NCBI GenBank assembly: GCA_009780955.1
Contig: WQZB01000013.1
Location: 1 to 64,000 of the forward strand
DNA length: 64,000 nt
Origin: Polyangiaceae bacterium
GTDB taxonomy: Bacteria; Myxococcota_A; Polyangia; Polyangiales; Polyangiaceae
Direction of reading: 5' to 3'
Of this stretch, positions 53,212-63,231 are shown one piece after another (within the stretch, counting starts at the first letter, position 1; the number at the start of each line of letters is the position of its first letter). The notes under the pieces are model-generated. The model was not told where the DNA came from. It ran no database searches and saw nothing but the letters and a program-made list of their open reading frames with translations. The position numbers and the translations under genes were made by a program.

Positions 53212-54636
53212 TCAGAGTAGGTTTGCTGCGAGCTCCGCGAGCTCACTTCGTTCGCCGCGCGTGAGTACGACGTGTGCGGCGACACGCTGCCCGCGAAATC
53301 GATCGGCTGCGACCGATAGACCGTTCGACAAACTATCGACGTAAGGATTGTCGATTTGCTCCGGATCGCCTGTGAGCACGATCTTCGTGCCGTCGCCCGA
53401 GCGCGTGATAATCGTTTTTACCTCGTGCGGCGTGAGGTTCTGCGCTTCGTCGACGATGATGTACTGCTGCGGCAGCGAGCGACCACGGATGTAAGTGAGA
53501 GGCTCGACTTGAAGTTGCCCACTTTCAAGCAGCTCGGCATACGCGCGCGGTCCCATTTTTTTGCCGCTGGTACCGCTCGAAAAAAGAAACTCGAGATTGT
53601 CGAAAATCGGTTGCATCCACGGATTGAGCTTTTCGTCGACGTCGCCAGGCAAAAAACCGATGTCACGGCCGAGCGGCATGACGGGACGTGAAACGAGCAT
53701 GCGCGTGTAGAGGCAATCTTCCACTGTGCTTTTGAGGCCCGCGGCAAGAGCAAGAAGTGTTTTGCCTGTTCCTGCTTTTCCGACAAGCGTGACAAGACGG
53801 ATTTGTTCGTCGAGAAGCAAGTCGATGGCGTGGCTCTGTTCTTTGTTGCGCGGACGAATACCGACAATTCCTTCTCGAGGTGTGCGCAAACTTACGATTT
53901 GGCGCCTCGCCGCGTCGTACCGGCCAAGAGCCGTGCGCTCGCCGCTCGCTCGATCGCCTCGATCGCGCAGGAGCACGGACATGTTGGCAACGAGAAACGC
54001 ACCAGCAGCGCGCGCAGCAGCATGGCCGTCGCCCGATGAGAGCGACGAGGTGCTTGGTCGTTCAGCCTTCTCGCCCTTTTCGGGTGCAAGGAACGACGGC
54101 GGCGGCGTGTAGCGGCCTTCTTGAAAAAACATGTCCATGTCGCCCGTCGAAACTTCGAGCTCTCGGCTGCCCGTTTCGAGACGCTGAGGCTCGACACGCT
54201 GGTTTTCGTACGTTTCGGCCACCATGCCGAGCGCGTCGGCACGGATGCGCAGGTTCGTGTCCATCGTGACGAAAACCGTTGGCGTATTCAGATCGGCTTC
54301 GCGCACGTCAAATGCGGTTTGGAGAATGGCTGCATCCATGGCCGCCTTGTCGATGGCGCTTGGCAACTCGGGATGAAGCTCTGGAACGGCCACTTTGAGA
54401 AAGCCGCCCGTGGCGAGCGTTACGCCCGTGGCAAGCGACTCGCCCGACTCGCGCAGCTCGTCGAGCAACCGAACGACCTGGCGCGCATTTCGGCCGCGTT
54501 CGGTTCCTTCGCGCTTGAACTGGTCGACTTCTTCGATGACGAAGATTGGAATAATGACGTTGTTGTCGTCAAACTTGCAGATCGCATACGGATCGTGAAG
54601 CAGTATATTCGTGTCAAGAACGTAGTTTTTTTTCAT
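53212..54636 (-). CDS. PIN-PhoH fusion protein (PhoH2-like)
   Basis: The 474-residue protein begins MKKNYVLDTNILLHDPYAIC, a PIN-type RNase domain (1-145) with its Asp residues. It then has the PhoH ATPase/helicase: VTLVGKAGTGKTLLALAAGL (Walker A), YIIVDEAQNLTPHEVKTIIT (Walker B) and KIVLTGDPEQIDNPYVD. PhoH2 proteins unwind and cleave RNA. ATG 54636 is used; the frame continues upstream to 54951 without PIN features. The middle has a poorly conserved linker (EKAERPSTSSLSSGD). The 3' end abuts the MITE at 53069-53211. Confidence 0.93.
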   Translation of the reverse strand: MKKNYVLDTNILLHDPYAICKFDDNNVIIPIFVIEEVDQFKREGTERGRNARQVVRLLDELRESGESLATGVTLATGGFLKVAVPELHPELPSAIDKAAMDAAILQTAFDVREADLNTPTVFVTMDTNLRIRADALGMVAETYENQRVEPQRLETGSRELEVSTGDMDMFFQEGRYTPPPSFLAPEKGEKAERPSTSSLSSGDGHAAARAAGAFLVANMSVLLRDRGDRASGERTALGRYDAARRQIVSLRTPREGIVGIRPRNKEQSHAIDLLLDEQIRLVTLVGKAGTGKTLLALAAGLKSTVEDCLYTRMLVSRPVMPLGRDIGFLPGDVDEKLNPWMQPIFDNLEFLFSSGTSGKKMGPRAYAELLESGQLQVEPLTYIRGRSLPQQYIIVDEAQNLTPHEVKTIITRSGDGTKIVLTGDPEQIDNPYVDSLSNGLSVAADRFRGQRVAAHVVLTRGERSELAELAANLL

Positions 54637-54650
54637 ACGGCGGCACCAAC

Positions 54651-55733
54651 TTGCGCTTATCACGCTTTCAAGTCGAGCACCTGCTTGCCACGGCCATGCG
54701 CACGGTGCGCCTGCTTGGCTCGGTTGTCCCACGCAATGCTCTCGAAGAGCGCGCACGCATACTCGCGGCGTTGAAAGCCGGACGCATCGCGATGCCGCGC
54801 TGGACCTATGCGCGGCATTCTCACACAACGGTTCAACGGGCCCTCGAGCACGCAGGCGAGCACCTGATGCGGCTCGACCACGAGGCCCACCCCATCGCCC
54901 AGCTCTACGCAGCACGAGCACGCGAGCTTGCGATCGAAGCAGCCATTGCAAGCGCGGCGGGCACGTCGGCCGTGCGGACGCTCGGGCGGGCGCGCTTCGG
55001 CACGGTGAGTCCGAAAGCTACCCGTCTCGCACGCTCTTGGATCGCTGAAAGCTGCGAGGCCAAGCGGCCAAGCCGCGAACGCACAATCAACAGCGATGCA
55101 CCGGAAGCCGGATCGCTGCTCACGCGCATGCGCGAAGAAGTGAGCCGGCAACACCTTGCGTTTGCGGTCGTCGTAGAACCATCTTTGTCTGCGCTTGCGG
55201 CAACAGGAGAGCGTGCCATTTTCGTCGCCTCTGGGCGGCGCGTTACCGCCAACGATGTCGAGCGCACAGTCATGCATGAAGTCCTTGCCCATGCGATCCC
55301 ACGTGCGCGCGCCATGCGCGAGCGCCTGGCGATTTTCGAGATTGGCACGGCCCGCGGCATTGACCATCAGGAAGGTCTTGCGCTCGTGTTCGAAGAGCGT
55401 CGTGGCTTTCTCACGCCACGGCGCAAACGTGCGCTAGCCGCGCGCCACCTTGCGGTTCTTGCGATGGATGACGGCGCAAATTTTTGCGACGTTACGCGCG
55501 CGCTCGTAGAAAACTTCGGGCTTTTGCCAGAACAAGCCATTTTGGTTTCGGAGCGTGCATTCCGCGGAAGCGACGGCAGCAGCGGCGGCCTCGGACGCGA
55601 ACGCATCTACATGGAATCGTATGTGCAGATGCGCGACTACCTCGCGCAGCATCCGCAAGGCGAAGACATCCTCACGCGCGGGCAGGTTGCCATCGATGCC
55701 GTCGCCGTGCTTAACCGCTTTCGAACGCTATAA
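54651..55733 (+). CDS. QEGLA-motif/HExxxH metallopeptidase-like protein (DUF1704, MATCAP-like)
   Basis: The 360-residue protein (TTG 54651; ATG 54696 is a plausible alternative) has VMHEVLAHAIPRARAMRERL, where HEVLAH is the HExxxH metal motif, and RGIDHQEGLALVFEERRG, the QEGLA motif. Together they mark the DUF1704 family, described in bacteria as flavohaemoglobin-expression-modulating proteins and related to the tubulin carboxypeptidases MATCAP. The C-terminus has VYMESYVQMRDYL-like features (GRERIYMESYVQMRDYLAQH). Activity here is not known. It is divergent from the PIN-PhoH gene across only 14 bp and converges on lipB with a 6-bp overlap. Confidence 0.8.
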   Translation: MRLSRFQVEHLLATAMRTVRLLGSVVPRNALEERARILAALKAGRIAMPRWTYARHSHTTVQRALEHAGEHLMRLDHEAHPIAQLYAARARELAIEAAIASAAGTSAVRTLGRARFGTVSPKATRLARSWIAESCEAKRPSRERTINSDAPEAGSLLTRMREEVSRQHLAFAVVVEPSLSALAATGERAIFVASGRRVTANDVERTVMHEVLAHAIPRARAMRERLAIFEIGTARGIDHQEGLALVFEERRGFLTPRRKRALAARHLAVLAMDDGANFCDVTRALVENFGLLPEQAILVSERAFRGSDGSSGGLGRERIYMESYVQMRDYLAQHPQGEDILTRGQVAIDAVAVLNRFRTL

Positions 55734-56495
55734 ACCGAATTTGTCTTGAAGGTATTCCATGCAACCCTCACGCACATCGGCATCGAAGACACGCGCAAAG
55801 TGCGAGTGGGCTTGCTTTGCGAGTTCCCCCAGCGTGGGCACACGCTGACCAAGTGCTTTTAGCGACGTCACGCCGAGCTGACGGATCCCGCATGGCACGA
55901 TGAGGCCAAAGCCCTCGAGATCGGTCGCGACATTGAAGGCAAAGCCGTGCATGGTGATCCAGCGTGACAATCGCACGCCAATGGCGCCAATCTTTGCGAG
56001 ACGCATGCCGTTCGGTTCGCCCGCCGACGCCGCCAGAGCGCGCTCGCTGTCCCATTGTGCAGGATCGCTTTCGTCAACCCAAACGCCAATGTGCTTTTGC
56101 GATCCCGGAATGACACCCGCGCAAACACCGTGGTCGCGCGCAAGGCCGATCATGATGGTGGCGAGATCATGCACGTACTTGCGGACGTCGCAGCGATCGG
56201 GACAAAGGTTGATAATGGGGTAGCAAACAAGCTGCCCAGGGCCGTGAAAGGTGACGTCGCCGCCCCGGGCTGTTTCCACGAGCGCGACGCCCCGCTCACG
56301 CCGCTCGCTCGTGGTGGCGATGACGTTGTCTTTCTTCGCACCGCGACCGAGTGTGATGACCGGATCGTGCTCGAGCAAGAGCACGACGTCGCCAACATCG
56401 CCTTTGATGCGCGCCTCGAGCAGCTTCTCTTGAAGTGCATGCGCACGATCGTAGGCCATGCGCCCTAACCAATACGCCGTGATCGTGCGGCTCAT
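55728..56495 (-). CDS. lipB: Octanoyl-[acyl-carrier-protein]:protein N-octanoyltransferase
   Basis: LipB transfers octanoate from ACP to lipoyl domains, the first step of lipoate synthesis. The 255-residue protein has RGGDVTFHGPGQLVCYPIIN, KIGAIGVRLSRWITMHGFAF with the catalytic Lys, and IVPCGI with the catalytic Cys. The start MSRTITAYWLG is normal. The guaB stop is 12 bp upstream, so guaB-lipB is probably one transcript. No lipA is present in the window. Confidence 0.93.
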   Translation of the reverse strand: MSRTITAYWLGRMAYDRAHALQEKLLEARIKGDVGDVVLLLEHDPVITLGRGAKKDNVIATTSERRERGVALVETARGGDVTFHGPGQLVCYPIINLCPDRCDVRKYVHDLATIMIGLARDHGVCAGVIPGSQKHIGVWVDESDPAQWDSERALAASAGEPNGMRLAKIGAIGVRLSRWITMHGFAFNVATDLEGFGLIVPCGIRQLGVTSLKALGQRVPTLGELAKQAHSHFARVFDADVREGCMEYLQDKFGL

Positions 56496-56507
56496 GGGAT
56501 CGCCAGT

Positions 56508-58025
<1,518 letters not shown>

Positions 58026-59549
58026 CTAGTCGGGCACCTTGTTGCCTTTGGCGATTTCTGCCTCACGGTAGTCGTCGAGACCTGCGCAGAAGTCGTGCGA
58101 CAGTAGCGGATCGAATTGCGTGCCGGCACATCGCTCGATTTCGGCAACCGCGACCTCGTGTGGAAGCGCACGGCGGTAGGCGCGGTCGCTCGTCATCGCA
58201 TCGTAGGTGTCGGCAACCGCGATGATGCGCGCAATGAGCGGCACGTCGTGCCCCTTGAGACCGAGCGGATAACCCCGCCCGTCCCAGCGCTCGTGATGGA
58301 GATGCACGCCAGGAATGAGCGGATGCAAAAAGCGAATCGGCTCGAGGATATCGAGCCCAAAACCAGGGTGACGCTTGAAAGACTCGTACTCGATTTGCGT
58401 GAGCCTGCCAGGCTTGTTCAGATTGAGCACGCATCCAATTTTGCCGATGTCGTGCATCAGCGCGCTTTGCCGAATGATCTCGACTTGCTCCGGAGGCAAG
58501 CCTAAGCGCACAGCCAGATACACCGCATAGAGCGCCACGCGGTCGGAATGGCCAGCCGTGTAGCGATCCATCTTGTCGATCGCTTTGGCAAGGCCTTCGA
58601 TGGTCTGCTGAAAAGTTGCGCGGAGATCTTCATAAAGGCGCGCGTTTTCGATCGCTGCAGCGGCGCGTGAGGCGACAATCGACAAAAGCTTGCGCTGCCC
58701 TTCGTTGAAGCGCTTGCCGCTGGTGTAGCTGACGACACCTATCCATCCCAAAAGGCGCTGTTTCATGCGCAGCGGAGCCGCGATGAGAGACTGTATGGGA
58801 AAAGCCAGCTCGCTTTGGAGAAAGCGCGCGGCCTTGGCGCCGTGCTCGAGCAACGTGCTGTCGCGCGACAAGTGCTCACGAAACGCTGCTTGGTCGAAGG
58901 TGCCGAAGGCGCTGGCGCTCACGTCTTTCAGCGCGGCGGACCGAAGATGCTCGGGCGGCAAAAGGCGCTGGCGTTCGTAGTGGTTGCCCTCGCCGTCGTC
59001 GAGCCAGATCGCGACGAAGTCGCCGTGGATTTCGTGAATGGCCGCATCGCCAAGGGTGGTGAGCACTTCTTCGAGCGAGAGGCTCGCGGCAATGGCTTCG
59101 CTCACTTTGTAAAGAGACAGGGCTTCTTTGAGCCGGAGGTTTTCGGCTGCAAGGCGCTGCTTTTCAAGCCCGCGCTGCACGACGTGGATGACCTCTTCGA
59201 CCTTGAAGGGCTTCAAGATGTAGTCGTAGGCGCCGCGCTTCATTGCGTCGATCGCGGTCTCGACAGTGCCGAAGCCCGTCATCATGACGGTAAGCGCATG
59301 GGGCGCTCGGGTGCCAACGGCCTCGAGCAGCTCGATGCCGCCCATACGCGGCATTTTGAGATCGCTGATGACGATATCGTATTGTGCGTGCGACAGTTCG
59401 GAAAGAGCAGCCTGGCCGTCTTCGGCCGTGCGCACCACGTATCCTTCCATGCCGAGAAAGTCGGCAAGAATGTCCCGAATGAATTTTTCGTCGTCGACGA
59501 TGAGCACCCGCGGACATTCTTCGCTATTCGTGGTCATCGGTCGGGCCAA
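58026..59549 (-). CDS. Response regulator with GAF-like and HD-GYP domains
   Basis: The 507-residue protein has a receiver domain at 10-125 (VLIVDDEKFIRDILADFLG, phospho-Asp in DIVISDLKMPRMGG, Lys in YDYILKPFKVEEV). A coiled linker and a GAF-like sensor follow, then an HD-GYP domain with ALMHDIGKIGCVLNLNKPGR, HHERWDGRGYP and DTYDAMTSDRAYR. HD-GYP enzymes hydrolyse cyclic di-GMP. A cognate kinase is not adjacent. It precedes guaB with a 63-bp gap, but a functional link is not evident. Confidence 0.92.
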   Translation of the reverse strand: MARPMTTNSEECPRVLIVDDEKFIRDILADFLGMEGYVVRTAEDGQAALSELSHAQYDIVISDLKMPRMGGIELLEAVGTRAPHALTVMMTGFGTVETAIDAMKRGAYDYILKPFKVEEVIHVVQRGLEKQRLAAENLRLKEALSLYKVSEAIAASLSLEEVLTTLGDAAIHEIHGDFVAIWLDDGEGNHYERQRLLPPEHLRSAALKDVSASAFGTFDQAAFREHLSRDSTLLEHGAKAARFLQSELAFPIQSLIAAPLRMKQRLLGWIGVVSYTSGKRFNEGQRKLLSIVASRAAAAIENARLYEDLRATFQQTIEGLAKAIDKMDRYTAGHSDRVALYAVYLAVRLGLPPEQVEIIRQSALMHDIGKIGCVLNLNKPGRLTQIEYESFKRHPGFGLDILEPIRFLHPLIPGVHLHHERWDGRGYPLGLKGHDVPLIARIIAVADTYDAMTSDRAYRRALPHEVAVAEIERCAGTQFDPLLSHDFCAGLDDYREAEIAKGNKVPD

Positions 59550-59619
59550 TCACTATAACAAAGACGAAACTCCTTTGAGTCTTTCCCCGCGCATCTTGCG
59601 CCACCCGAGGCGCGAATCG

Positions 59620-60252
59620 GTGGTTCCACTTGCCATCTACATCGGCATGGCCGCCCTCGCAGTAGTCCTTGCGTTCGTCCGCGGCAGAAGCCCCATCGCG
59701 ACAACCGCGGCGTTGCCTGTGTCGCCGCTCGTTGGCCAAGCGCTGAGCCTCGTACTCGGCGTGGTGCTTGCGGTGGTAACGATCAGCACAACTCGCTACA
59801 GCGTGCGCCACTGGGGCTGGGCGCGCGTGCTTCATAGCCATCTTCAACCCGCCGTGCGCAGCATCAGCGAGAAAAATGTCGTTGTGCTGGGCGCTCTCGG
59901 CGGCGCTTCAGAAGAACTTTTCTTCCGCGGTCTGCTCACCGTTACCTTGGGCCTTTGGCTCTCGTCGCTCGTCTTCGGATTGCTGCATCAAGCACCTGGC
60001 CGCGCACGATGGATTTGGGCAGCGTGGGCGACTGTGATGGGGTTTGTCTTTGGTTTGATTTTTCTCGCAACCGGCAGTTTGCTCGGCAGCATTGTCTCGC
60101 ACGTGGCCATCAACGTCGTAAACTTACGTTTCGTACGCGACACCGATCTCGAGCCGCCAACGCCGCGTCTCGGCGGCCTGCTTATCGCATCAAATCGAAA
60201 GCAAGAGCCGAATCACGACATGGTTTCGGAAACTCCGAGGGCTTCGAGATAA
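59620..60252 (+). CDS. CPBP-family intramembrane metalloprotease, second copy
   Basis: The membrane protein has the family motifs ALGGASEELFFRGLLTVTLG (EExxxR), LVFGLLHQAPGRAR (His) and GSIVSHVAINVVNLR (His). The GTG at 59620 gives about 210 residues; TTG 59575 is the alternative and the open frame runs further upstream without support. The last residues, IASNRKQEPNH, are made from a degenerate family B end (60187-60203) and run 40 bp over the 3' end of glnE on the other strand. The native end may have been changed. Confidence 0.8.
   Translation: MVPLAIYIGMAALAVVLAFVRGRSPIATTAALPVSPLVGQALSLVLGVVLAVVTISTTRYSVRHWGWARVLHSHLQPAVRSISEKNVVVLGALGGASEELFFRGLLTVTLGLWLSSLVFGLLHQAPGRARWIWAAWATVMGFVFGLIFLATGSLLGSIVSHVAINVVNLRFVRDTDLEPPTPRLGGLLIASNRKQEPNHDMVSETPRASR
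60186..60203. repeat. Degenerate family B end inside a gene
   Basis: gcatcaaatcgaaagcaag keeps the tcaaatcgaaagc core of the right-hand end of B1 and B3. It lies in the 3' codons of the CPBP gene, close to the glnE stop. Confidence 0.45.
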
Positions 60253-63179
60253 GCGGCGCGCACCTCGCGCCTGACCGCCCGATAGCGTTCGATGAGCGTG
60301 TCCGCGGCAAGGCCATGGGAGCCATCATCGCGAAACCCCATGCGCCGAGCAAGCGAGGATAGCCCTGGTGCGCCTTCTTCAATGATGCTTCGGCTCGTGC
60401 CATGTACAATGCGCAGCGCCTGCTCGAGACGCCGCAACATTGCATAGCTTTCGCGCAGGACGGCCGCCGCGGCTGCATCGAGATAACCGCACGCCTCGAG
60501 TGCACCGAGCGCATCGTCGGTGTTCGTCGTGCGCACGCGCGGATCGCCACCGTATTTCATCTGGAGCCATTGCGCGGCGAACTCGATGTCGACGATGCCG
60601 CCGCGACCGAGTTTGACGTCGTAGCGCCTTGGTCCCTCGCGACCAAGTTCGTGCTCCATGCGCATACGAAGATGGTGCACACGAGCAGGATCGGGCGCGC
60701 CACGTCCGTAAGCGATCTTGGTGGCCATTGCGACAACGCGCTTGCCGACAGCAGCGTCGCCTGCGCACAGACGTGCTTTGATGAGTGCCTGACGCTCCCA
60801 GTCGTCCGCCTCGGGCTCGCTGCTGCCTTCATCCAGACCGTGGTCCAGGCCGTGGTAACGGGCAAAGCTATCGAGGCTTACGACGAGCAGCCCATGGCTG
60901 CCTGATGGCCTAAGCCGCGTATCGAGCTCGTAGCCAACGCCTTCGCCGTGCGGCATGCTCACCAAGCGAAGCACGCGCTGGGCCGCGCGCACGTAGCGCT
61001 CTTCGTCCCCACTTTTTTGATCGTAGACAAAGAAAATGTCGAGATCCGATCCGTAGCCGATCTCTTGACCGCCAAGTTTGCCCATGGCGATGACCGAGAG
61101 CCCGTCACGTAGGCACTTTTCCACGAGCGCCCTTTGCGTTGCGTGCTCGAGCGATGCATCGGCCAGAGCCGTGAGCACCCGCGTTGCCTCGCTCATGCGA
61201 AGCTCGCCAGAGAGCTCGGCGAGACCTACCTCCATGGTGATGCGAGCCTTGGCGCGACGAAGAGCTCCAACGAACGCGTCTTCTTCGTCGAGATCTTCGG
61301 CTGCAAGATGCGCAGGATCGATTGCGCTCGAGACTTCGGCATCGACCTCGCGACGAGCCCACTCGGGCGTTGGCGCCCCCTTTGAAAAGAGCACCCTCTC
61401 GACGAGCTCGGGGTGGTAAACGAGCGCCTCGCCAAGAAACACGCTGGCACCAAAAAGGCCCGTAAGCTTACGAAGAACCTGGCGATCGTCGGCCATTGCT
61501 TTCGCATAAACGCTAGGCGTCGCGAGCCGGCCGAAGAACGCCGCAAGCAAGCGCGTTGCTTGTTCAGGATCGGCGGCGTCTGCAAGAGCCTCGAGCAGCG
61601 TGCGTGAGAGTCCTGGGTGCTTGTCGCGCGCTACCGGGCCGAGCGGGAAATCGGGGCGACGTGCGAGCGCAAGCAGGTGGCGTACGAGATCGGGTGAGGC
61701 GCTTGCCGAAAAATCGATGCCGGAAGATCCATCGACGAGCGCCGCAAGAGCCGCGGACTCGCTACCCGAATCGATGGCAGCAAGCAGCGGTGCGAGTGCC
61801 GCCACGTCGTCTGTCCGAGCGCCTTGGTCCTTGGTAAGCGATGCGAAGAGACTCGTTACACGACGCCGCACCTTGTCCAGATCGCGCTCGAGATCGAGGC
61901 CGCTCGCGCAGTCCACGGTGCGTGCAATCGTTTCGAGCAGCTCGCCGCGCGGCAGCGTGTGGGTTTGGATACCGGTTGCATTCTGCACGCGATGCTCGAG
62001 CCGCCGAAGTGTGAGGTAGGCGCCCTCGAGATCGCGGCTTTCGCGATCGGTGGCGAGGCCCTTGGCGCGCAGGCGGCGCAGCGCCTCGAGGGTGTTCGGG
62101 TGACGAAGCGACGGCTCGCGGCCACCCCAAATGAGCTGGAGCGACTGCACGAAGAACTCGGCTTCGCGGATGCCGCCCGGACCAAGCTTCAAATCGCGCT
62201 CGGGATCGCTCGCGAGCTCGGCGCGTCCGCGCAGAACAAGCTCGGTCATCTCGCGCGCGATGCGCGGATCGACCACCTTGCGCCAAACGAACGGCGCCAG
62301 TGCGTCGAGCAGGCGCTCGCCAAATCCGAGATCTCCAGCCACGGGCCGAGCGCGAAGCAAGGCTGCACGCTCCCATGTGCGACCCCACGTTTCGTAATAA
62401 CGCTCTGCCGCCGCAAGCGCGTTGACGAGCGGCCCGCGCGAGCCCTCGGGACGCAGGCGCAGATCGACACGCCAGCATGTACCGTCTTCGGTGATGTCGT
62501 CGAGCGTCGCGGTAAAGCGCTGGGTGACGCGCGTGAAGTGCTCGTGCAAAGACTGGTCGGTAGCCACGTTACCCTGCACGACTTGCCCATCATCCGTCTC
62601 GTAGAACGGGATGAGATCGACATCGCTGCCGGCATTGAGCTCGCGACCGCCAAGCTTGCCCATGCCGAGCACGACAAACGAGCAACAATTGCCACTATTT
62701 GCCATTGGCACACCGAAGCGTGCCGCGGCCCAACCAAGGGCTTCGGCCACGGCGATTTCGATGCACACTTGGGCAAGGTCGGCCAGCTCGCGCGCCGTTA
62801 CATCGATGTCTTCGCCTTGCTCGGCAACGAGCTCGCGTGTGGCGACGCGAAGGCGTTCACGCTGTGCAAAGAGCCGAAGACCGCGGCGCACGCTGTCGGC
62901 ATCGCTGAGATCGCTGATGAACGAGGCTACGAGCTTACGGTATGCACGCAAATCGCGCGCGATGCGAAGATGGCTCTCTGCAAGGGCTACGACGTCTTCG
63001 GGTCGCGAGAGGATCTGAGCACGATAGGCCGGGTAAGCCGCTGATAGCAGACCTGCCAGAATCGCCGTATCGGCATCGTGCGCCACACCACGCTCGCGTG
63101 CAGCGTCTTCGAAGGCCGACGCGAGTGCGCCGGCTGCGTCGCCAGCGAAGGCCTGAAAAAGGCGCTTCGCAGGCGACAT
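60213..63179 (-). CDS. glnE: Bifunctional glutamine synthetase adenylyl-removing/adenylyltransferase
   Basis: The 988-residue GlnE controls glutamine synthetase by adding and removing AMP. Two nucleotidyltransferase domains are visible: SFVVLGMGKLGGRELNAGSD (N-terminal, removing) and SVIAMGKLGGQEIGYGSDLD (C-terminal, adding). Supporting segments are WRVDLRLRPEGSRGPLV, RLRPSGSHGLLVVSLDS and VKLGRGGIVDIEFAAQWLQM. Start ATG 63179 gives MSPAKRLFQAFAG; the frame extends to 63407 but overlaps asd there. It lies downstream of asd by 52 bp on the same strand. Confidence 0.93.
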   Translation of the reverse strand: MSPAKRLFQAFAGDAAGALASAFEDAARERGVAHDADTAILAGLLSAAYPAYRAQILSRPEDVVALAESHLRIARDLRAYRKLVASFISDLSDADSVRRGLRLFAQRERLRVATRELVAEQGEDIDVTARELADLAQVCIEIAVAEALGWAAARFGVPMANSGNCCSFVVLGMGKLGGRELNAGSDVDLIPFYETDDGQVVQGNVATDQSLHEHFTRVTQRFTATLDDITEDGTCWRVDLRLRPEGSRGPLVNALAAAERYYETWGRTWERAALLRARPVAGDLGFGERLLDALAPFVWRKVVDPRIAREMTELVLRGRAELASDPERDLKLGPGGIREAEFFVQSLQLIWGGREPSLRHPNTLEALRRLRAKGLATDRESRDLEGAYLTLRRLEHRVQNATGIQTHTLPRGELLETIARTVDCASGLDLERDLDKVRRRVTSLFASLTKDQGARTDDVAALAPLLAAIDSGSESAALAALVDGSSGIDFSASASPDLVRHLLALARRPDFPLGPVARDKHPGLSRTLLEALADAADPEQATRLLAAFFGRLATPSVYAKAMADDRQVLRKLTGLFGASVFLGEALVYHPELVERVLFSKGAPTPEWARREVDAEVSSAIDPAHLAAEDLDEEDAFVGALRRAKARITMEVGLAELSGELRMSEATRVLTALADASLEHATQRALVEKCLRDGLSVIAMGKLGGQEIGYGSDLDIFFVYDQKSGDEERYVRAAQRVLRLVSMPHGEGVGYELDTRLRPSGSHGLLVVSLDSFARYHGLDHGLDEGSSEPEADDWERQALIKARLCAGDAAVGKRVVAMATKIAYGRGAPDPARVHHLRMRMEHELGREGPRRYDVKLGRGGIVDIEFAAQWLQMKYGGDPRVRTTNTDDALGALEACGYLDAAAAAVLRESYAMLRRLEQALRIVHGTSRSIIEEGAPGLSSLARRMGFRDDGSHGLAADTLIERYRAVRREVRAAYLEALGVSETMS

Positions 63180-63231
63180 ACCATCGGCTCGCCGACTGTC
63201 GGGAAGCAATTCGGGGCGCCTAGATTCAGAT

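Noticed and set aside
53212-54951. Long form of the PIN-PhoH protein (579 residues)
   Set aside because: The extra 105 residues are opposite the QEGLA gene and Arg/Ala-rich; the PIN domain starts at MKKNYVLDTN.
59266-60252. Long form of the second CPBP protein (328 residues)
   Set aside because: The first 118 codons lie opposite the receiver domain of the HD-GYP regulator and read as Ser/Arg-rich shadow sequence.
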